Shown one piece after another: positions 9,402-18,534 of a stretch of DNA of 64,000 nt. The DNA lies in NCBI GenBank assembly GCA_963763855.1, contig CAVXPU010000005.1, positions 2,666,001 through 2,730,000 on the forward strand, read 5' to 3'. Position 1 is the first letter of the stretch. Every line of letters starts with the position of its first letter. Made by a program: the position numbers and the translations under genes. The DNA comes from JAIBCC01 sp963763855. GTDB taxonomy: Bacteria; Acidobacteriota; Blastocatellia; Pyrinomonadales; Pyrinomonadaceae. The notes beneath the pieces were generated by a model, which worked only from the letters and a program-made list of their open reading frames with translations, was not told the origin of the DNA and did not search any database.

Positions 9402-10515
9402 TTATTTTTTATTCAAATTTATTCCTTTTTTCAAAAGTAGAAATTCCTTAATAAATTCGTCTATGTCGCCGTCTAAAACTGTTTCAACATCACTTCGTTC
9501 AAATTTTGTCCGGGTATCCTTAATCAATCGATAAGGTTGAAGCGTATAGTTACGAATCTGCGAGCCGAAAGATATGTCCTGTTTTGTTGATTCATGTTCC
9601 GCCGCTTCAGATTTACGCTTTGCTAATTGTAATTCGTAAAGTTTGGAACGCAAAACTTGCATTGCAACGGCTTTATTTTGAATTTGCGAACGCTGATTTT
9701 GACACGTAACCACGGTATTTGTTGGCAAATGCGTAATCCTGACCGCTGAATCCGTCACGTTTACATGCTGACCTCCGGCACCGGAAGAGCGATACGTGTC
9801 GATCCGTAAATCCTTGTCGTTTATCTCAACTTCAATATTTTCGTCTATTTCAGGCGAAACAAAAAGTGAAGCAAACGAAGTTTCTCGGCTCCCGCCTGAA
9901 TTAAACGGCGAAATTCTAACCAAGCGATGCACGCCGGCTTCGCCATTTAACAAGCCATAAGCGTATTCGCCTTCAACACGGAAAGTTGCTGATTTCAAGC
10001 CTGCTTCGCTGCCCGATTGTTGGTCTAAAATGTCCACTTTGAAACCGCGTTTTTCAGCCCAGCGAAGGTACATTCTCAAAAGCATTTCCGCCCAATCCTG
10101 TGCGTCTGTGCCGCCTGCACCCGATTGAATCGAGCAAATTGCATTGTTTGCATCGGTTTCGCCTGAAAGCAACATTTCTGTTTCAGTTTCGCCAACTTCA
10201 TCTTCTAAACGAACGATTAAGTCATTTAGTTCGCTCAAAAAACTCTCGTCTGATTCGGCGAATTCAAAAAGCACTTCTGCCTCTGAAAGTCCCGTTTCAA
10301 AAAGGGTTTGCCGATTAACTTGCCGTTCGAGTCTGCTTCGCGTTTGTACTGTTTTTTGTGCTTTTTCCTGATCGTTCCAAAAATTGGGCGATGCAATCTG
10401 CTCTTCTAATTTTTCAAGCTCAAGCCGTTTCTGAGGTGCGTCAAAGAAACCTCCCAAGCTGCCCAATCTTCAACTTTATTTCTTCGAATTTATTGTGTAA
10501 GTCGTTTAATTCCAT
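9402..10515 (-). CDS. prfB: Peptide chain release factor 2, expressed by programmed +1 frameshift
   Basis: RF2 releases nascent chains at UGA and UAA. The gene starts at the ATG at 10515. After 24 codons it meets TGA at 10443-10441 in the context CTT TGA C, and the rest (346 codons) is in the +1 frame, giving about 370 residues, the normal RF2 length. GGGAGG lies 3 nt before CTT, exactly as in the classical autoregulatory site, so low RF2 favours the shift. The anticodon-like SPF (in RISPFNSGG) and the catalytic GGQ (SGAGGQHVNVTDSA) are present. Starting at the downstream TTG codon would discard a conserved N-terminus. A palindromic repeat sits 10 bp upstream. Confidence 0.95.
10441..10454 (-). 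promoter_or_regulatory. prfB programmed +1 frameshift signal
   Basis: Read on the minus strand, an SD-like GGGAGG (10455-10450) is followed by TTT and the slippery CTT TGA C. Spacing and heptamer match the canonical RF2 frameshift element. The downstream frame continues with L-D-A-P-Q-K. Confidence 0.93.
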
Positions 10516-10524
10516 TATGTTTTT

Positions 10525-10586
10525 TGCAGAAACACGCACGTGAGTAAGTGTGTCTCTTCGCCGTTACTCACGTGCGGGCTTCTGCA
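10525..10586. repeat. REP-like palindrome, family A (copy 1)
   Basis: A 62-bp imperfect palindrome bounded by TGCAGAA and TTCTGCA, with inner arms around CGCACGTGAGTAA / TTACTCACGTGCG. Its reverse complement aligns along its full length with 57130-57194. The last codons and the stop of lnt lie inside it, and its other end is 10 bp before the prfB start codon. Confidence 0.8.
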
Positions 10587-12146
10587 AAGTTTCTAAACTT
10601 TTTCTTTTCCGAAAACTCCAAAATAATACCGCTAAACTAATAATTGAACAAAGCCATGCAAACCAATCGCCATATTTAAAATAAAAGGTTTGGCTTCCGT
10701 CTGATTTTGCTACCGACCAAACTCTTGTATCTTCAGTATACGGTTTTGTCGCGTCCAAAATCTCACCACGTTCATTAATATACCCTGTAATTCCAACATT
10801 TGTGACTCGTAAAATTGGACGATTTGTTTCAACCGCCCGAAAAACTGCGTTGGCTAAGTGTTGGCGTAAAATCGGAGTTTCGCCCAAATATCCGTCATTT
10901 GTCATTTCAACCAAAACGTCTGCCCCATTCAGAACGAATTGCCGTGAAAGCGTTGGAAAATGCGATTCAAAACAAATCATAATTCCCGCATTCACATCGC
11001 CAAGCGGAACGATGTCATATTCCTTGCCAATCTCAAAATTCCCCACCATCGACGGCACTAGGCTCGCCAAAGGTTCGGGCAAAGGAACATATTCGCCAAA
11101 TGGAACGAGGTGGATTTTATCATACTGAGCTAGTTTCTCGCCTTTTTCATCAACTAAAACCGCCGAATTGTAGAAGTTATTGTTATCCGATGGTTCAGCC
11201 GCATTAAATAAAACCTGAACATTATTCTTTTGGGTAAATTCTTTCAAAAAGGCTTGAAAATCCCGGTCACGCGTGTAGCCGAAATTCATCGGAGACTCGG
11301 GAAAGATAACAATACTCTTAAGTGTTGAATTTTCAGTTTTGAGTTTTGCTAATTCTCTTTCGGCTAGTTGCACATGACGTTCACGAAGACGTTTCCATTC
11401 GGAATAACCTATTGAGCTCATTGGCACATTAGGTTGGATAGCAATAATATTTGCTTCTTCTTTTTTTGACTCGTCAGGCAAACCAGTCTTTAGTTCATAA
11501 AGACCATAGGAATTTATCAATATCAATAAAAGCAATGGTATTGCAGCAACATAGCTACTACTTTTGTTTCGCTTAATGACAACAACGGCGTAAGAGGCAT
11601 TGAAAACTGAACAACAAAACCCAACTAAATATATCCCCCCAAGACTCGCTAAACTAAGAGTTAATGGATTGAAAGCCTGTGAATAAGCAATCGCATTCCA
11701 ATTGTTTCCCGTCAACCAAAATCTCAAAAATTCGATTGCCGTCCATAAAAAAGGCGTGATTAAAATTCCCCATGTTCCAAATCGTCTAAGGTATATTGAA
11801 AGAGTCCGCCGAATAATGCCGGAAAGAGTCCCGCGATTATCGTTACTCCTAAAAGTAAAAAATAGGCTAAGGGAGCGGGAACTCCGCCATAAGTAATCGG
11901 TGCAAAGGTCAGCCACCAGCAAGTTCCTGTGAAAAAAATTATGCCAAAAATCCAACCGGTTAAAAATGATTTAATAAATGATTCTTTTTCGCGTTCGATA
12001 GCAAAAAGCAAAGGAATTAGAGCAAAGTATGCCAGAAACCAAAATTCAAAATCCGGAAACGCCAAAATTAATAGAATTGCTGAAAAAACGGCTAAAAGTG
12101 AGTTTGAAAGCGTCGGCAATTTCGCTTTAATCGAAGGAAGTTTCAT
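10564..12146 (-). pseudogene. lnt: Apolipoprotein N-acyltransferase, frameshifted
   Basis: Lnt adds the third acyl chain to lipoproteins at the inner membrane. The N-terminal 120 or so residues (membrane segments, FPALFGGLFQYTL) are read from the ATG at 12146. The rest (FGTWGILITPFLW onward) is in another frame, and the two parts join near 11784-11790 by a 1-nt change. The nitrilase domain keeps the catalytic Glu (IVIFPESP), Lys (YDKIHLVPFGEY) and Cys (IMICFES), and a final membrane helix follows. An otherwise intact, normally essential gene suggests a sequencing indel or very recent lesion. The C-terminal QKPARE and stop come from a REP-like repeat. Confidence 0.85.
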
Positions 12147-12208
12147 ACCGACAGTTTAGCAGAAACTTATCTTTGGCAGAAGTTCGTTCAAATTGAATAG
12201 TATCCCTT

Positions 12209-12274
12209 GTCAGGTTTTCGTCAGATTGACTGCTTGCGTCAAAATTTGTCATCGCAAAGTGACGGTTTTTGTCA
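12209..12274. promoter_or_regulatory. Phased GTCA motifs upstream of lnt (pho-box-like)
   Basis: GTCA or its complement begins at 12209, 12220, 12227, 12238, 12248, 12260 and 12271, mostly 10-12 bp apart. Tandem TGTCA-type repeats at 11 bp resemble OmpR/PhoB-class operators. The cluster is 60-130 bp upstream of the lnt start. Confidence 0.25.
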
Positions 12275-12404
12275 ATCTTTTGGCGAAATCTTATTTTTCA
12301 GGTCATATTGAGATAACAATGCTCTTTCAGCCATAAGAACTGGTGTAAATCCTTCAAAATGAACGAAAGCCTTTTATTTACGGTAATTAGCGTTTAAAAG
12401 GAAG

Positions 12405-12572
12405 AGAGCCCGGTTATTTCTAACCAGGCTCATAATAGGAAGGACAACTGAAGGAACGCTCGGAAGGTGTCAAACGTAGTGGCAAACCACGCTCGTAGTA
12501 GGGTTGGCGGCGGGGTCTTGATTAAGATAATCAAGCTAGCCACTTCTCACTAATGCACAAAGCGTGCCAGAG
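12405..12572 (+). ncRNA. Structured intergenic segment, possible noncoding RNA
   Basis: Recognisable stems include GAGCC/GGCTC with inner GGTTA/TAACC (about 12415-12432), GTGG-CAAA-CCAC (near 12479-12490), CTTGATTA-AGA-TAATCAAG (about 12517-12535) and GCAC/GTGC (12555-12567). The strand is a guess. I do not recognise a known RNA family, and the riboswitch types I compared do not fit. Confidence 0.25.
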
Positions 12573-12574
12573 CT

Positions 12575-12609
12575 GGATTTTGGATTGCGGATTTTGGATT
12601 TTGGAGTGT
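12575..12609. repeat. 7-bp tandem repeat array (GGATTTT type)
   Basis: Five adjacent heptamers: GGATTTT, GGATTGC, GGATTTT, GGATTTT, GGAGTGT. The same unit recurs at 27714-27741 and inverted or drifted forms occur in several genes. Confidence 0.7.
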
Positions 12610-12737
12610 GGAAGCCAATAAATACGGGCTCAGAAATTATTTTGAGTGATTTGGCGAGTATCAATTTGAAGCGTTCTTAAGCCCGGAAAGCAGTTTTATA
12701 AGCAAATAACTTACACTATTTGGTATTTTTCAAAGCT

Positions 12738-13571
12738 TTAGGTTGAATCCTTCCTTAAATCAAGCCGATGCCCCGCAATTTTCTCGATAACTTTAAGATA
12801 TTTTTTCGGGAAAAGCCGATGCACATAACTAATCGCATGAGCATCTGCCCCGATCAATATTCGCGTATTCTGCTTTTTGATGCCTTTTACAATAACGTCC
12901 GCAGCCGTTTCGGCAGTTGTATTCGCAACGCTGTCAAAAAAATCAATTCCTTGAGCCTTATTGCCTGCGGGAGTATTTTCGCCAATCCGCGAATTGCGTG
13001 CGATGTTAGTTTTTATTCCGCCCGGATGAACGGTAGAAACTTTGATATTCGTCGCCTCAAGTTCGTGCCGTAAAGATTCCGTAAACCCTCTAACGGCAAA
13101 CTTACTGGCACAATAAGCGGTCTGCTCAGGCGGTGCGATCATTCCAAAAACGCTCGAAATATTAACTATATGAGCTGAATCTTGTTGCTTTAATATCGGC
13201 ATAAAAACTTTGCAGCCATAGACAACGCCCCAAAAATTGATCGACATCAACCATTCAAAATCCGCCAGCGAAATCTCTTCAAACGAACCAAACATCCCAA
13301 CTCCGGCGTTATTTATTAAATGAGTTGCTCTGCCATGTTTGGCTAAAACATCATCCGCAAATTTCTGAACCTGGTCTAATTTTGAAACGTCAAGTACATG
13401 ACAGGAGGATGGAATATCAATCATTTTGGCAGTTTCTGCCAAACCTGCTTCATCAACATCGGCAATCGCGACGCCGCTAATCTGTTCTTTTGCAAAACGC
13501 AACGCCAAGGCACGTCCGATTCCCGATCCGGCACCTGTTACAACCGCTACAGATTTTTTGTTTAATGTCAT
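12738..13571 (-). CDS. SDR-family NAD(P)-dependent oxidoreductase
   Basis: A 277-residue classical short-chain dehydrogenase. The Rossmann nucleotide-binding motif GAGSGIGRA lies at the N-terminus and NNAG follows at the fourth strand. The catalytic Ser (NISSVFGM) and Tyr-x-x-x-Lys (YCASK) are all present, so it should be active. The C-terminal extension to RHRLDLRKD is typical of acetoin/short-chain alcohol dehydrogenase-like members, but the substrate is unknown. It is transcribed alone and divergently from the TspO-like gene. Confidence 0.9.
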   Translation of the reverse strand: MTLNKKSVAVVTGAGSGIGRALALRFAKEQISGVAIADVDEAGLAETAKMIDIPSSCHVLDVSKLDQVQKFADDVLAKHGRATHLINNAGVGMFGSFEEISLADFEWLMSINFWGVVYGCKVFMPILKQQDSAHIVNISSVFGMIAPPEQTAYCASKFAVRGFTESLRHELEATNIKVSTVHPGGIKTNIARNSRIGENTPAGNKAQGIDFFDSVANTTAETAADVIVKGIKKQNTRILIGADAHAISYVHRLFPKKYLKVIEKIAGHRLDLRKDST

Positions 13572-13659
13572 AAATGTTTAAAGGTGGTCTTTTTGTGTGC
13601 AAATTATATCTCTTATGATCAAAAATCGCATAAATAAAAAGCGATTTCTGTCTTTTTTA

Positions 13660-13687
13660 TTCATGTAAATTCGTGTAAATTTGTGAG
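13660..13687. repeat. 10-bp tandem repeat before the TspO-like gene
   Basis: TTCATGTAAA, TTCGTGTAAA and a third, partial TTTGTGAG unit run into the start region of the following gene. Confidence 0.4.
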
Positions 13688-13694
13688 TAATAAT

Positions 13695-14423
13695 ATGAAT
13701 AAAATAAAACCGATCCTGGTAATTCTTGCAACAATCGGCACAATTCTGATGAACTGGCTCGCTTCGACGGGTTTTATCGGCGGAATTACACCCGAAGTGA
13801 TTTCCAATAGATACCCTACTTTTATTACTCCTGCGGGCTACGCCTTTACGATTTGGGGTTGGATTTTTCTCGGTATGATTATCTTCGCAATCATTCAGGC
13901 TATTCCGAAAAATTTTGAGAAATTTTCAAAAATGCGGACGTTTTATCTGATAAGTTGTGTCTTCAATTGCTTGTGGATTTACGTTTGGCACAATCTATTA
14001 ATAACGGTCAGCGTATTTGTAATTTTGTCTTTATTGGGAAGTCTCGCCGCGATAAATCTCGTTTTGGAACGCGAGAATAATCTCTTCGCACGAATGCTTT
14101 TCGGAGGTTACTTCGCATGGGTTACAGTTGCTTCGGTTGTGAACATAACGATCGCCTTAGTTTTCAATGGCGTGCAAACAAGCGACAATGCAGGGATTTG
14201 GCTGGCGAGCGGATTGATTGTAGTTGCCACGATTATTGGAATATTCTTGCGTCATAAATTACCAAATTTTGCTTACGCTTTTGTTGTCGCATGGGGAGTA
14301 ACCGCAATCGCCGTTAAACAAAGCGGGAAAACTCCAATTGTTGTTTTTGCAGCATTTAGCGTTATTGCATTATTAATCTCAGCCTTTTCTTTTATCATGA
14401 AAGACTACAAAAAAGCCCAATGA
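13695..14423 (+). CDS. TspO/MBR-related membrane protein
   Basis: About 242 residues with some eight hydrophobic segments. The segment TFITPAGYAFTIWGWIFLG matches the TspO/MBR (tryptophan-rich sensory protein) family, which binds tetrapyrroles or other hydrophobic ligands. It is longer than typical TspO (about 160 residues), like the larger family members of unknown function. I chose the ATG at 13695. An in-frame GTG at 13683 would add four residues, and it overlaps a short tandem repeat. The stop overlaps the aroDE start by 4 bp (ATGA), so the two are translationally coupled. Confidence 0.75.
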   Translation: MNKIKPILVILATIGTILMNWLASTGFIGGITPEVISNRYPTFITPAGYAFTIWGWIFLGMIIFAIIQAIPKNFEKFSKMRTFYLISCVFNCLWIYVWHNLLITVSVFVILSLLGSLAAINLVLERENNLFARMLFGGYFAWVTVASVVNITIALVFNGVQTSDNAGIWLASGLIVVATIIGIFLRHKLPNFAYAFVVAWGVTAIAVKQSGKTPIVVFAAFSVIALLISAFSFIMKDYKKAQ

Positions 14424-15910
14424 ACAACGGTAAAATATGCGTTTCGGTTTGTGCAAAAACTGCCGACGAATTGATCGAACAAATTAAGCGTGCCGAAGAT
14501 TTGGCGGATGTGATTGAGATTCGTTTTGATTGTTTGGATGAAGGCGAATTTGATAATTTCCTTTATCAATTTAGAACTAGAAATCCATCAAAGCAATACT
14601 TATCTACATTTAGACCTGCGAAGCAAGGCGGCAAAAAATATTTCACTTTTGAGGAACGCGAACAATTTTGGCTTGATTCGCACATTTTTGAGTTTACCGA
14701 TTGGGCTGATTTGGAAGAAGATATTTCAATCGAAAAATTGAGAGGAATGTGGGGAATAAATGTTTTCGAGAAATTTATCAAATCCAATCATGACTTTGAA
14801 AAATCCCCCGATGATTTGTTTGAAATTTATGAGAGACTAAACTCAACCAAAGCCGATGTTATCAAGATCGCTGTTCAAGCCAATGACATCACCAACACGA
14901 TTCCGATTTCGAAATTGCTCAATCGTGCAAAATCTGAAAATAAAGAAATCATCCCAATCGCAATGGGCGAAAGTGGAAAATGGACGCGGATTCTAGGTCT
15001 CGCTCACGGTGCTTTTATGACTTACGCCTCGCTTGATGCGGGAAGCGAAACTGCTCCCGGGCAGGTTTCCACGGAAGACTTGATCGAAGTTTATCGGGCG
15101 AAAGAATTGAATGAAGAAACGGAAGTTTACGGCATTTTGGGAAGCAGCACGAGCGTTTCGATGTCGCCCTATATTCACAATGCGGCGTTTAAGTTTCATA
15201 AATTGAATTCAGTTTTCGTCCCGCTCCAAGTTCAAAATTTGGATGAATTTATAACTAGAATGGTCAAACCGGAAACTCGTGAAGTTGAATTAAATTTCAA
15301 AGGTTTTTCTGTTACGATTCCCCATAAACAGAGCATTATCAAGCATTTAGATTTTATCGACGAAACCGCCAAAATGATTGGTGCGGTCAATACAGTTAAG
15401 ATTATTGACGGAAAACTTCATGGATACAATACCGACGCGAAAGGATTTATCGAGCCATTATTAAAGGCTTCCGGTGATTTGAATGATGCAAGGGTTTTGA
15501 TTTTGGGAGCGGGCGGAGCATCGAGAGCATGCGTGTATTCGTTGGAAAACGAAGGTGCGGAAGTTACGGTTTTTGGACGAAGTGAAGTCCAAAATCTAAC
15601 GTCTAAAGTCCAAAGTCTTTCGGATTTCGACATAATTGTGAATGCAACTCCAATCGGAATGAAAGGCAAAGGAGAAGGCGAAACTCCGTTGTTTGCCGAA
15701 CAAATGAAAGGCGTAAAACTCGTTTACGATCTGATCTATATTCCGCAGGAAACCGAGCTTATTAAACAAGCGAAAAGCGTTGGAATCAAGACACTTGGCG
15801 GTTTGGAAATGCTGCTCTCACAAGCAATCGAACAACAAAGAATTTGGACGGGTTTGGATGCCCCAATTGATGAAATTAAAGAGGTTGTTCTCAAAAAACT
15901 ATCCGTGTAG
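14420..15910 (+). CDS. aroDE: 3-dehydroquinate dehydratase / shikimate dehydrogenase fusion
   Basis: A 496-residue fusion for steps 3 and 4 of the shikimate pathway. The N-terminal type I dehydroquinate dehydratase (about 1-225) shows EIRFDCLDE, the STFRP segment and the Schiff-base Lys region ADVIKIAVQAND. The shikimate dehydrogenase domain (about 235-496) has the substrate-binding SVSMSPYIHN, the NTDAKGF motif and the NADP-binding GAGGASRA. Such fusions are usual in plants and known in some bacteria. A 7-bp repeat array (15587-15621) is translated inside the NADP domain as VQNLTSKVQSL. The 3' end overlaps the convergent SLC13 gene by 12 bp. Confidence 0.93.
   Translation: MNNGKICVSVCAKTADELIEQIKRAEDLADVIEIRFDCLDEGEFDNFLYQFRTRNPSKQYLSTFRPAKQGGKKYFTFEEREQFWLDSHIFEFTDWADLEEDISIEKLRGMWGINVFEKFIKSNHDFEKSPDDLFEIYERLNSTKADVIKIAVQANDITNTIPISKLLNRAKSENKEIIPIAMGESGKWTRILGLAHGAFMTYASLDAGSETAPGQVSTEDLIEVYRAKELNEETEVYGILGSSTSVSMSPYIHNAAFKFHKLNSVFVPLQVQNLDEFITRMVKPETREVELNFKGFSVTIPHKQSIIKHLDFIDETAKMIGAVNTVKIIDGKLHGYNTDAKGFIEPLLKASGDLNDARVLILGAGGASRACVYSLENEGAEVTVFGRSEVQNLTSKVQSLSDFDIIVNATPIGMKGKGEGETPLFAEQMKGVKLVYDLIYIPQETELIKQAKSVGIKTLGGLEMLLSQAIEQQRIWTGLDAPIDEIKEVVLKKLSV
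15587..15621. repeat. 7-bp tandem repeat array inside aroDE
   Basis: Five heptamers: GTCCAAA, ATCTAAC, GTCTAAA, GTCCAAA, GTCTTTC. The unit is the same as that found inside uvrA at 61792-61826. Confidence 0.7.
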
Positions 15911-17689
15911 TTTCCAGACCAACGGCACCAGAAACATCACAGCCAAGAAGACGATAATCGTTAATACTGTTCCGATTTTCACAAAATCCATAAATCGATA
16001 CCGACCCGGTGTATAAACTAATACGCAAGCGGGTTCGAGCGGCGTCATAAACGAACACGAAGCCGCGAAAGTTACTGCAATTGCGAAGGTTCGGGGATTC
16101 AACCCAAGCAAATTAGCAGTTTGAATCGCGACCGGTAAAACGACTAATGCCGCGGCTTGATTAGACATCGGCTGAGTCAAAATAATTGTCAAAAGGAAAA
16201 ATCCTGCTAACACCGCAAGGCTGCCGAATTGTTCAAAATTAGTTTTGATAATGGTCGCAAGGTATTGATCGGCTTGCGTTGCTTCCATTGCCGTTCCAAA
16301 GCTCATCATACAGGCGATTAGCACTAGCAGACGAAAATCGATAAGCGAATAAAGCTCATTGTAACGAATCGTTTTCGTAGCCAAAAGCAATAAAACGCCC
16401 ATCAAAACGCAGATCGCGAGCGGAATATCGTAACCTAAAACAACTTTCGAAAGTGATAGACCGATGAAAAGCACAAACGCCGCAATCGCATAAGGACGTT
16501 TTTCCGTACGCATTGATTTGGAAGAAACTTCTTCGAGCAAAAGAATTTCGCCGTCAACCACAAGCGGCTCGATTACGGCTCGCCTCCCTTGAGCGAGCAA
16601 AACATCGCCAAATTCAAGCGGCGTTGTAGAAAGCGTGTCAATGATCGTTTTGCCGTGGCGATTGATAGCCAAAACTGTTAAGTCATAGCGTTGACGGAAG
16701 TTAAGCATCTTCAGCGTTTGCCCAACGAGTACCGTTCCGCGTAAAACCATTACTTCAAAAAGCTCGACTCCGCCACTTTCCAAATCAGTATCGCCCAAAG
16801 TTAAGTCCGGCTTAATATCTAAACCAACTTCCGATTTCACACGCAGAATATCCGTCATTCTGCCTTCAACGATCAATAGATCATTAAACTGGATTCTTTC
16901 GCTCGGATTTGCCGGAAGCTTTTCCTTGCCGCGAATAATACCTACAACGCTTAACTCTAACTCCTGATTGATGTTAGCTTCTTCGAGAGTTTTTCCTATG
17001 AATTGCGAATTCTGCAAAACGACTAATTCTGTAAGATATTCGCGTATATGATATTGCTCGGTGAGCGATTCTTCAGCCGAAAAATTGGGCAGCCATCTTC
17101 TGCCGATAATCAGCATATAAAGTATTCCAATCAAAGCGATTGCCCCGCCAACTTCTGTTAGTTCAAACATTGAAAGCGGCTGCATTCCATAGCGTGTGAT
17201 CGCACCGCTAACGGCGAGATTTGTGGAAGTTCCGATGAGTGTGCAGCTGCCGCCTAAAATTGCTCCGAAAGCTAACGGCATCAATAGTTTAGAAGGTGCG
17301 ATCTTGGCACGGGTCGCCAATCCCATTACAACCGGAAGATACATTGCCGTGGTCGTGGTATTTTTCAAAACTGAAGCGGAAACCGCCGCGATAAACATAA
17401 TCAAAGTCGTGAGAATCAGCTCATTGTTCCCGGAAATCTTATACAACCGTCGTCCGATCAGATCAACTATCCCCGTTTTTATAAGTCCGCCAGTTAAAAC
17501 AAATAGTCCGCCGATCGTGATGATAATATCGTCGCCAAATCCGGCAACTCCCTGTTTTATTGTCAAAACGCCCGACATAACTAAGCCAATTACGAGTAGG
17601 ATGCCAACAATATCCACGGGAATTTTCTCAGTTGCAAATAGAAAGACAGCAACTACTAATAAAAGCAATGTGATAGTGATTGGATCCAT
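15899..17689 (-). CDS. SLC13/DASS-family anion transporter with two RCK_C domains
   Basis: A 596-residue inner-membrane carrier. Two clusters of transmembrane helices (about 1-200 and 400-596) flank a soluble central part holding two TrkA_C/RCK_C-like domains (about 215-300 and 310-390), the layout of the YfbS/SAC1-type branch. The family moves sulfate, phosphate or di/tricarboxylates, usually with sodium. Motifs LIGTSTNLAVSG and LTQPMSNQAAALVVLP correspond to the two SNT-type substrate/sodium sites. The actual substrate is undetermined. It converges on aroDE. Confidence 0.87.
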   Translation of the reverse strand: MDPITITLLLLVVAVFLFATEKIPVDIVGILLVIGLVMSGVLTIKQGVAGFGDDIIITIGGLFVLTGGLIKTGIVDLIGRRLYKISGNNELILTTLIMFIAAVSASVLKNTTTTAMYLPVVMGLATRAKIAPSKLLMPLAFGAILGGSCTLIGTSTNLAVSGAITRYGMQPLSMFELTEVGGAIALIGILYMLIIGRRWLPNFSAEESLTEQYHIREYLTELVVLQNSQFIGKTLEEANINQELELSVVGIIRGKEKLPANPSERIQFNDLLIVEGRMTDILRVKSEVGLDIKPDLTLGDTDLESGGVELFEVMVLRGTVLVGQTLKMLNFRQRYDLTVLAINRHGKTIIDTLSTTPLEFGDVLLAQGRRAVIEPLVVDGEILLLEEVSSKSMRTEKRPYAIAAFVLFIGLSLSKVVLGYDIPLAICVLMGVLLLLATKTIRYNELYSLIDFRLLVLIACMMSFGTAMEATQADQYLATIIKTNFEQFGSLAVLAGFFLLTIILTQPMSNQAAALVVLPVAIQTANLLGLNPRTFAIAVTFAASCSFMTPLEPACVLVYTPGRYRFMDFVKIGTVLTIIVFLAVMFLVPLVWKLHG

Positions 17690-17773
17690 TTGCGAAATGA
17701 TAGCGGATGCTTGGAATTAATTCTAGTTTTTTTTGAGTATTTGGTAAGATTGAACGGGTTTGTGAATATTTAT

Positions 17774-18493
17774 ATGAAAATCGAATCACTAAATTGTCCA
17801 AATTGCGGAGCGGGGGTTTCAAGCGACAAAACCCAATGTGAATTTTGCCTAACGCGGCTCAAAACGATGGCATGCGAATCGTGCTATGGGCTAATGTTTC
17901 TCGGAAGCAAACACTGTTCTCATTGCGGAAAACCCGCGGTTAAAGGTGAAGAACTGGATGATGCATCGCTCGGTGATTGTCCTCGGTGCAAAATCAAGCT
18001 TAATCTATTGCAAATAAATGAAATACGGCTTGGCGAATGCAAGCAATGCGGGGGATTTTGGAGCAACGCCGAAACATTCGAAAATATCTGTGCCGAAAAA
18101 GAAAATCAGGCAAGTGTTTTGGGCTTTGTTGACAAAAAGGAATTTCCTAATCCGCAAACAGCGGTCAACTATGTTCCCTGCCCAACGTGCAAAAAACTAA
18201 TGAATCGAAACAATTTTGCACGAACGTCGGGCGTAATAATAGATATTTGCAAGCAACACGGCATTTGGTTTGACGCGTCTGAATTGTCAAAAATTATCGA
18301 ATTCATACACAAAGGCGGGCTTGACCATGCACGACAAAAAGAAAAACTCCAGCTTCACGAGCAGAAACGCGAACTTGCAGATCAGCAACGCAGAGCTGCA
18401 CTCGAAAATCGTCGGTTTCAACAATCGAATTTTGCTTGGGATGAGCCTTACTCGCTTTCAATACGTGACTTTGTAAGATTTTTGTTCGATTAG
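17774..18493 (+). CDS. Zinc-ribbon protein with zf-TFIIB-like domains
   Basis: About 239 residues, taken from the ATG at 17774 (MKIESLNCPNCGAG). An upstream in-frame ATG at 17690 adds 28 unlikely residues. Four or more CxxC pairs form an N-terminal zinc ribbon (CPNCG ... CEFCL) and a second pair (CESCY ... CSHCG). A zf-TFIIB-like unit (CPRCKIKL ... CKQCGGFWSNAETFE) follows, then a further CPTC ... CKQHGIWFDASEL. The C-terminus is a charged coiled coil (about 195-235). The family is widespread in this kind of genome. The function is unknown. Confidence 0.75.
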   Translation: MKIESLNCPNCGAGVSSDKTQCEFCLTRLKTMACESCYGLMFLGSKHCSHCGKPAVKGEELDDASLGDCPRCKIKLNLLQINEIRLGECKQCGGFWSNAETFENICAEKENQASVLGFVDKKEFPNPQTAVNYVPCPTCKKLMNRNNFARTSGVIIDICKQHGIWFDASELSKIIEFIHKGGLDHARQKEKLQLHEQKRELADQQRRAALENRRFQQSNFAWDEPYSLSIRDFVRFLFD

Positions 18494-18534
18494 TTTTTTC
18501 AATATTCATCGCCACATCTGTTATTATTCTTCCA

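Larger units (their letters stand above)
12147..12737. other. Gene-free interval of 590 bp between lnt and an SDR gene
   Basis: The half nearest lnt (12209-12274) holds seven GTCA/TGAC tetramers spaced close to one helical turn. The middle (about 12405-12570) is richer in G+C and folds into several hairpins. A 7-bp repeat array follows at 12575-12609. No convincing ORF is seen. Confidence 0.6.

Noticed and set aside
10442..10466. prfB starting at an internal TTG (10466)
   Set aside because: That start ignores the canonical programmed frameshift and loses the conserved N-terminus.
12470..12530. Cyclic di-GMP (GEMM) riboswitch near GGCAAACCAC
   Set aside because: Only the GGCAAACCA motif fits; the second conserved GACGCAAAGCC part and the expected position before a gene are absent.
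17690..17773. N-terminal extension of the zinc-ribbon gene from 17690
   Set aside because: The 28 extra residues have no family match and overlap the divergent SLC13 promoter; MKIESLNCPNC at 17774 fits better.
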